Positions 20,790-24,496 of a DNA stretch of 24,496 bases are shown one piece after another. The translations under genes and the position numbers were made by a program. The stretch lies in the NCBI GenBank assembly GCA_045603745.1, contig JAZUMQ010000051.1, positions 1-24,496 of the forward strand, written 5' to 3'. The DNA is from RGIG995 sp045603745. GTDB taxonomy: Bacteria; Bacillota; Clostridia; Oscillospirales; UBA644. Below the pieces are notes generated by a model. The model did not search any database. It was given only the letters and a program-made list of their open reading frames with translations, and was not told the DNA's origin. Numbering within the stretch: the first letter of the stretch is position 1; each line of letters opens with the position of its first letter.

Positions 20790-20938
20790 ATGCCTGCAAT
20801 ATCCGGAATAGATTGCAGCTTGTGTCATTGATTATAATAGCAACATTTAAAATATATAATGTTATTAAAGTAAGCAATATGTGGTTATAAATAATCGGAA
20901 AATGATAGACTACAAAGAGAAAAGAAAGAGGGAACAAC
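20790..20938 (+). other. Long 5' leader with hairpins before the barrel-protein gene
   Basis: About 150 transcribed bases precede the ATG. A perfect hairpin CTGCAAT (20794-20800) / ATTGCAG (20812-20818) lies at its very 5' end. A weaker AACATT/AATGTT pair follows. The rest is purine-rich and ends in AGAGGGA before the ATG. It does not match a riboswitch I recognise. It could hold a regulator site or protect the message. Confidence 0.35.
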
Positions 20939-22471
20939 ATGAAAGTTGTCAATCTTATGAATTTCGTTCGCCAGATTGACGAGCGCCAGGAAAATTCCAC
21001 GCAAAACCAATTTGATATGACGGTGGAACAACTTCGGCTGGCAAATGAATATGGCGTGGATAACACCTTTTTACTTCAATACGATGCATTGTGCGACGAA
21101 AAATTTGTCTGTCTGTTCAAGCACGAGGCTACCGAAAAGACAGAGTTGGGGCTTTGGTATGAAATTGTAGAGCCTTTAGCAAGCGCTTGTGGAATCCCCT
21201 ATCGAAGCGAAAGGGGATGGAAATGGGATTGGCACATTATTCCTGGATTTTCAATGGCGTATACTCCCGATCAGCGGGAACGGTTGATTGATGAGGCCAT
21301 GCGGAAATTTAAGGAAGTTTTCGGCTATTACCCCAAGACTGTCGCCAGTTGGCTTATCGATACGCATACGGTAAATTATCTTTCGGAACATTATGATATT
21401 CAAGCGATGGCAATATGTCGCGATCAAGCAAACACCGATGCGTACACGTTGCTTGGCGGTTATTTCAATCAGGCGTATTATCCGTCGAAGAACAATATGT
21501 TTACTCCAGCACAAAGCAAAGAAACGCAAATAAATATTCCTATGTTCCGCTTACTTGGACCTTGCCCAATTCACAATTATGACAACAATAAGTATAGTTC
21601 ACGTTACGTAAAGGAACTGAGAGGAAAATCTGCCTGCTTTACGTTAGAACCTTGCTGGTATATGGGGAGCACTCCTAAAACCATAACTTGGATGTTTGAT
21701 TCTTATTATGGTGAAGAGTCTCTCGGATTTGCTTATGCCCAGATTGGACAGGAAAACAGCTTTTTCAAAAAGCGCGAGCAGGTGTTGAACGGGACCAGAA
21801 TTCAGATTGAACAGTTACTTGCCCGTGGTGATGTCGTTTTTCAAAAAATGAGTGATACGGGGATATTTTTCAAAAACCGCTACCCGGACGGAACCCCTGC
21901 CACTTCGGTTGTTGCGCACAACAACTGGGATGAGACTGACGTTCAGTCCGTGTATTATGATTGCAAAAACTATACGGCAAACATTTTCCGGTTTGAAGAT
22001 AAAATATTCTTCAGAAGCCTGTTTTTGTTCGACGATCGGATAAAAGAACGGTATTTGACGGAAACCTGCACAACGTTTGATGCCGTATATGAAAACCTGC
22101 CCATCGTTGATACGATGAAGTGTTCCGATGAGGACAAAAAGCAATGCGGTCTTATGATTGATATGTCGGGACAGCCGTTTTCCGCGAAGAAAATTTCAGA
22201 AGGAGTTCTGGAAGTTTCTTTTGGAAGCCAATGTGTAACTTTTTTTGAAGATCGCATCGAAATTCGAGCAAAGGAATTGTTGCTCTACGGAAACAGTGTC
22301 AAGGCTGCTGTTGAAGTCATTGATAACGGTTTGTCTTTTTCGTATAACGGTGTGAACTATCGCTTGCGTGTTGATGGAGCAAAAGTAAATCCCCGGGGTG
22401 ATGATCTTGAAATCGTATCAACCGGAGGAAGCATTGTTCTGACACCCCAAAAGGAAGAATTTTCAATTTGA
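20939..22471 (+). CDS. Uncharacterised protein resembling polysaccharide deacetylase/glycoside hydrolase barrels
   Basis: A 510-aa cytosolic protein (no signal peptide) that I cannot place in a named family with certainty. The N-terminal half reads like a (beta/alpha) barrel of the polysaccharide deacetylase or GH57/GH38 kind: NQFDMTVEQLRLANEYGVDNTFLLQYDAL at about 23-51, TELGLWYEIVEPLA at about 69-82, FGYYPKTVASWLIDTHTVNYL and CRDQANTDAYTLLGGYFNQAYYPS in the second quarter. Repeated Asp/His/Trp motifs suggest a metal-dependent carbohydrate enzyme (inference). The C-terminal 150 residues are beta-rich and could be a sandwich domain. ATG at 20939 is preceded by AGAGGGA (20927-20933). It leads a probable two-gene unit with a PHP phosphoesterase 94 bases downstream. 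Base composition is more A+T-rich than the rha genes, a hint of transfer. Confidence 0.6.
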   Translation: MKVVNLMNFVRQIDERQENSTQNQFDMTVEQLRLANEYGVDNTFLLQYDALCDEKFVCLFKHEATEKTELGLWYEIVEPLASACGIPYRSERGWKWDWHIIPGFSMAYTPDQRERLIDEAMRKFKEVFGYYPKTVASWLIDTHTVNYLSEHYDIQAMAICRDQANTDAYTLLGGYFNQAYYPSKNNMFTPAQSKETQINIPMFRLLGPCPIHNYDNNKYSSRYVKELRGKSACFTLEPCWYMGSTPKTITWMFDSYYGEESLGFAYAQIGQENSFFKKREQVLNGTRIQIEQLLARGDVVFQKMSDTGIFFKNRYPDGTPATSVVAHNNWDETDVQSVYYDCKNYTANIFRFEDKIFFRSLFLFDDRIKERYLTETCTTFDAVYENLPIVDTMKCSDEDKKQCGLMIDMSGQPFSAKKISEGVLEVSFGSQCVTFFEDRIEIRAKELLLYGNSVKAAVEVIDNGLSFSYNGVNYRLRVDGAKVNPRGDDLEIVSTGGSIVLTPQKEEFSI

Positions 22472-22484
22472 TCCTTTTTTTATT

Positions 22485-22512
22485 TGACATAAAGAAGAAA
22501 TAGAAGTCTCAT
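22485..22512 (+). promoter_or_regulatory. Possible weak promoter before the PHP gene
   Basis: TTGACA (22485-22490), 16-bp spacer, TCTCAT (22507-22512). The -10 is poor. There is no hairpin terminator in the 94-base spacer, so co-transcription with the upstream gene is more likely. Confidence 0.25.
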
Positions 22513-22565
22513 TTTTTAAACCCTAAGCTAATTGCTGAAAATGCTTGCAAATTTAGGAGGATTTT

Positions 22566-23741
22566 ATGGAAAGTAAAGATCGAAAGATTGCCCGACGCTA
22601 CGATATTCCCAGCCAATGTCGCGAATCCACAGCCATTGTCTACGGTGGGAATAGTGAGCCTAGAGAAGAAATGATTGCTCGAAGAAATAAAATCATTGCA
22701 GCATTTGATCCACCGCCGAACAAGTATAACCTGTATGTCGGGGAACTTCATGGACACACGAACCTCTCGGACGGAAAAGTCGATGTAGATCAGTACTTTA
22801 CGTCCATCCGTGACGTTGCAAAATTAGATTTTGCAGCGTTGACTGACCACGATCACGGTGGCTTATGCAGACCGGAGCTTTATGGTGAAAAGTGGGAGAT
22901 AACGAAGGAAGCTGTAAAAAAGTATAATGATCCTGGCCGATTCACTACAATTCTTGGTTGTGAAATTATACTTTATCCTTGGTATACCAATGCAATTACC
23001 TATTATAACAATTATGATGGTGAGATATTACGTGGGGAATATCCTGGGGAATGTACCAGGGAAGATCTTCACTCGTATTTGAGCCGTGACGATATTTTGC
23101 TCGTTCCGCACGACACCTGCAATATCTACTACGGAACCGATTTTATGGCAATGGAGCCTGAGGATATGACTCCGCTGATTCAGGTGTATTCAAGATATAA
23201 TCATTCCGAACGATATGATCCTGAGTTGTTCTATCAATCGGATTGCGAGGGAGGTCATTGGCAGGATGCATTGAATCGCGGTGCAAAAATGGGTTGTATC
23301 GCTGGTTCTGATGATCATCTTGGTACCAACGGTCTCATCATTCCTGAAAAACCTTATCCTCATAATTACCCCGGAGTTACGTGTGTTTGGGCAAAGGATA
23401 ATACCCTCCCATCTATTTTTGAAGCGTTAAAAGCTCGCCGTTGCTACGGATCCATGGGAGGAAGAATCTCTGTAGATTTTCGTATTAACGGTCATTATAT
23501 GGGAGAAGAGATTAAATGCGGTGATGAAGACCGCGCTGTTTACTTTAACATCATTCCAGATGAGGGAAAAGTAGATACCGTTACCGTGATTAAAAACGGA
23601 CGCGACTATCTCCGATTCAAGGGAAAAGCCCAGTACCTTTTCTTGGATTATCGCAAAGAGCAGGATGTGGACTACTATTATATCCGAGTCCGGTTGACTG
23701 ACGGAAGATATGCATGGAGCAGTCCGATCTGGGTAGAGTAA
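22566..23741 (+). CDS. PHP-domain metal-dependent phosphoesterase-like protein
   Basis: A 391-aa cytosolic protein with a PHP domain. Metal-binding motifs are ELHGHTNLSDG at 60-70 (H62, H64, D69), LTDHDH at 92-97, GCEI at about 134-137, PHDTCN near 182 and GSDDHLG near 258, so all sites for a three-metal centre seem present. PHP enzymes hydrolyse phosphoesters, including sugar phosphates and nucleotides. The arrangement, with about 100 extra C-terminal beta-rich residues (from about 295), is reminiscent of DUF3604-type proteins. AGGAGG (22555-22560) is 5 bases before the ATG. It follows the barrel-protein gene and ends at a strong terminator. The substrate is unknown; pairing with a deacetylase-like protein suggests carbohydrate or phospho-sugar metabolism. 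Confidence 0.8.
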   Translation: MESKDRKIARRYDIPSQCRESTAIVYGGNSEPREEMIARRNKIIAAFDPPPNKYNLYVGELHGHTNLSDGKVDVDQYFTSIRDVAKLDFAALTDHDHGGLCRPELYGEKWEITKEAVKKYNDPGRFTTILGCEIILYPWYTNAITYYNNYDGEILRGEYPGECTREDLHSYLSRDDILLVPHDTCNIYYGTDFMAMEPEDMTPLIQVYSRYNHSERYDPELFYQSDCEGGHWQDALNRGAKMGCIAGSDDHLGTNGLIIPEKPYPHNYPGVTCVWAKDNTLPSIFEALKARRCYGSMGGRISVDFRINGHYMGEEIKCGDEDRAVYFNIIPDEGKVDTVTVIKNGRDYLRFKGKAQYLFLDYRKEQDVDYYYIRVRLTDGRYAWSSPIWVE

Positions 23742-23757
23742 TTTTAAGAATAAAAGC

Positions 23758-23793
23758 ACAACTGTCGCAGTTTATCTTGCGACAGTTGTTTTT
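23758..23793 (+). terminator. Terminator of the barrel protein/PHP unit
   Basis: A perfect 12-bp stem ACAACTGTCGCA (23758-23769) / TGCGACAGTTGT (23778-23789) with an 8-base loop, then TTTT, 16 bases past the PHP stop. Confidence 0.92.
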
Positions 23794-23834
23794 ATGGATT
23801 ATGAAATAGTATGCCAAGCTTTTGGGTTAGATAA

Positions 23835-23866
23835 AAAAATCGACAGGTCGAAACCTGTCGATTTTT
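23835..23866 (-). terminator. Terminator of tRNA-Gln
   Basis: A perfect 14-bp stem between 23835-23848 and 23853-23866 with a CGAA loop (plus-strand sense). Read on minus it begins at the last A of the tRNA CCA and runs into a T-tract. Confidence 0.85.
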
Positions 23867-23939
23867 GGCTGGGGAATAGGGATTCGAACCCCAACAAACA
23901 GAGTCAGAGTCTGTCGTGCTACCCTTACACAATTCCCCA
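23866..23939 (-). tRNA. tRNA-Gln (anticodon CUG)
   Basis: Full cloverleaf of 74 nt on the minus strand. The acceptor TGGGGAA/TTCCCCA starts with the U1-A72 pair usual for Gln. The anticodon stem ACAGA/TCTGT holds loop CTCTGAC, giving CTG. The T-loop is TTCGAAT, discriminator G, CCA encoded. It reads CAG; a UUG isoacceptor is not in the window. Confidence 0.95.
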
Positions 23940-23969
23940 ATATTTGGTTTTCTCTTTTGAGACTTGAAT

Positions 23970-23998
23970 ATTATACCACATCTTTCGGTCGTTGTCAA
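23970..23998 (-). promoter_or_regulatory. Promoter of tRNA-Gln
   Basis: On the minus strand: TTGACA (23993-23998), 17-bp spacer, TATAAT (23970-23975) preceded by TGG. It is a full consensus match about 30 bases before the tRNA. Confidence 0.92.
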
Positions 23999-24078
23999 CG
24001 GCGTTCACAAAATGTTCAAAGGTTTGACGGATTATTTCTATACTATTATATTCCCCCAAAAAAATAACGCGCAGAATC

Positions 24079-24107
24079 TTGCCAAAATTTTCTTTTTATG
24101 ATATAAT
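24079..24107 (+). promoter_or_regulatory. Promoter upstream of the short orphan reading frame
   Basis: TTGCCA (24079-24084), 17-bp spacer, TATAAT (24102-24107) preceded by TGA. Transcription would start near 24114, only a few bases before the ATGs at 24117 and 24120. Confidence 0.7.
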
Positions 24108-24116
24108 GTATGCAAT

Positions 24117-24281
24117 ATGATGGAGGAAATTATTATAAATAATATTAAGCACAGAGAATCGAACAGAATTTTTCCCTTCGTGGAATATTTCTGCGAGAAA
24201 ACCAATAAAAAGTTTCCCTTGATTCTTCAACTGCACGCGCAGGAGAACGAGGCCGCGGAGAAGAAGATCTTGCAAAGGTAG
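24117..24281 (+). CDS. Short orphan reading frame (54 aa), possibly a gene remnant or leaderless small protein
   Basis: The frame starts MMEEIIINNIKHRE, contains RIFPFVEYFCEKTNKKFPL and ends LHAQENEAAEKKILQR. The charged C-terminal half reads like real protein. I do not recognise it. With the promoter at 24079-24107 the ATGs at 24117/24120 would be nearly leaderless. A perfect GGAGG (24122-24126) instead sits 8 bases before an in-frame ATA (24135), where an ATG would be expected (ATA AAT AAT ATT AAG). So either the message is leaderless, a rare ATA/ATT start is used, or the original ATG has mutated and this is the 5' remnant of a lost gene. After the stop, 24282-24496 shows only a CTTTCTT/AAGAAAG hairpin (24363-24382) and A+T-rich DNA with no gene I can support. 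Confidence 0.35.
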   Translation: MMEEIIINNIKHRESNRIFPFVEYFCEKTNKKFPLILQLHAQENEAAEKKILQR

Positions 24282-24496
24282 ATATTCACGGTTTTTCAAA
24301 ATAGTCAAAGATGCTGATCTTGAATGCATTTTGATTCTATCCCAGTAAAAAGCGTAAATAATCTTTCTTTTCTGCAAGAAAGGGCATTTTTACCCGAATT
24401 TTCGCACTTTTTCCTCGAAAATGTGAATTTGTCAATGATGTGAGACTGAAGTTTGAAAAAAAATCATGAGATCTTCATTCAAAGGGTTGCTTCCGG

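Overview
The window looks like a chromosomal stretch of an uncultured or gut-type Clostridia (Bacillota). The signs are a YtfJ/GerW-type sporulation gene in an scpA-scpB operon, a Firmicutes-type (class 2) galT, AGGAGG-like ribosome binding sites, vegetative promoters with near-consensus boxes and 17-bp spacers, and an L10 leader in front of rplJ-rplL. Coding DNA is moderately G+C-rich between A+T-rich spacers. The exact lineage cannot be fixed from the sequence alone.

Layout. (1) 1-1500: the 3' end of a very large phage or integrative-element protein with an A+T-rich, BECR-nuclease-like toxin cassette, cut short next to host genes. (2) 1340-3413, minus strand: a ThuA-like gene and gapA, each with its own promoter and terminator. 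(3) 3536-7471, minus strand: six tightly coupled genes from one promoter: a catalytically empty M50 paralogue, an M50 site-2 protease, scpA, scpB, a DUF2953 membrane protein and ytfJ. (4) 7496-9627: a membrane-anchored metallophosphoesterase and secG on plus, converging on a SpoU-family rRNA methyltransferase on minus. (5) 9762-10347: a five-tRNA operon (Val, Asp, Phe, Gly, Cys). (6) 10426-12365: a GT-C-like polytopic membrane protein. (7) 12365-17000: an L-rhamnose catabolic operon whose first gene fuses an AraC regulator to rhamnulokinase, followed by rhaA and rhaD. (8) 17050-19442: galT and a radC-family gene. (9) 19439-20635: the L10 leader with rplJ-rplL. (10) 20757-23793: two genes of uncertain role, a deacetylase/glycosidase-like barrel protein and a PHP-domain phosphoesterase, from a consensus promoter with a long leader. 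(11) 23835-23998: tRNA-Gln on minus. (12) 24079-24281: a consensus promoter in front of a short orphan reading frame.

How the genes work together. RhaA (rhamnose to rhamnulose), RhaB (to rhamnulose-1-phosphate) and RhaD (to DHAP plus lactaldehyde) form a complete core pathway, and DHAP enters glycolysis near GapA. No transporter or lactaldehyde reductase is linked. ScpA/ScpB are the SMC partners for chromosome segregation, here expressed with membrane and sporulation functions. The most unusual element is the AraC-rhamnulokinase fusion: a Shine-Dalgarno and in-frame TTG at the domain junction could yield a free kinase as well as the regulator-kinase fusion. The second is the M50 pseudoprotease next to its intact paralogue.
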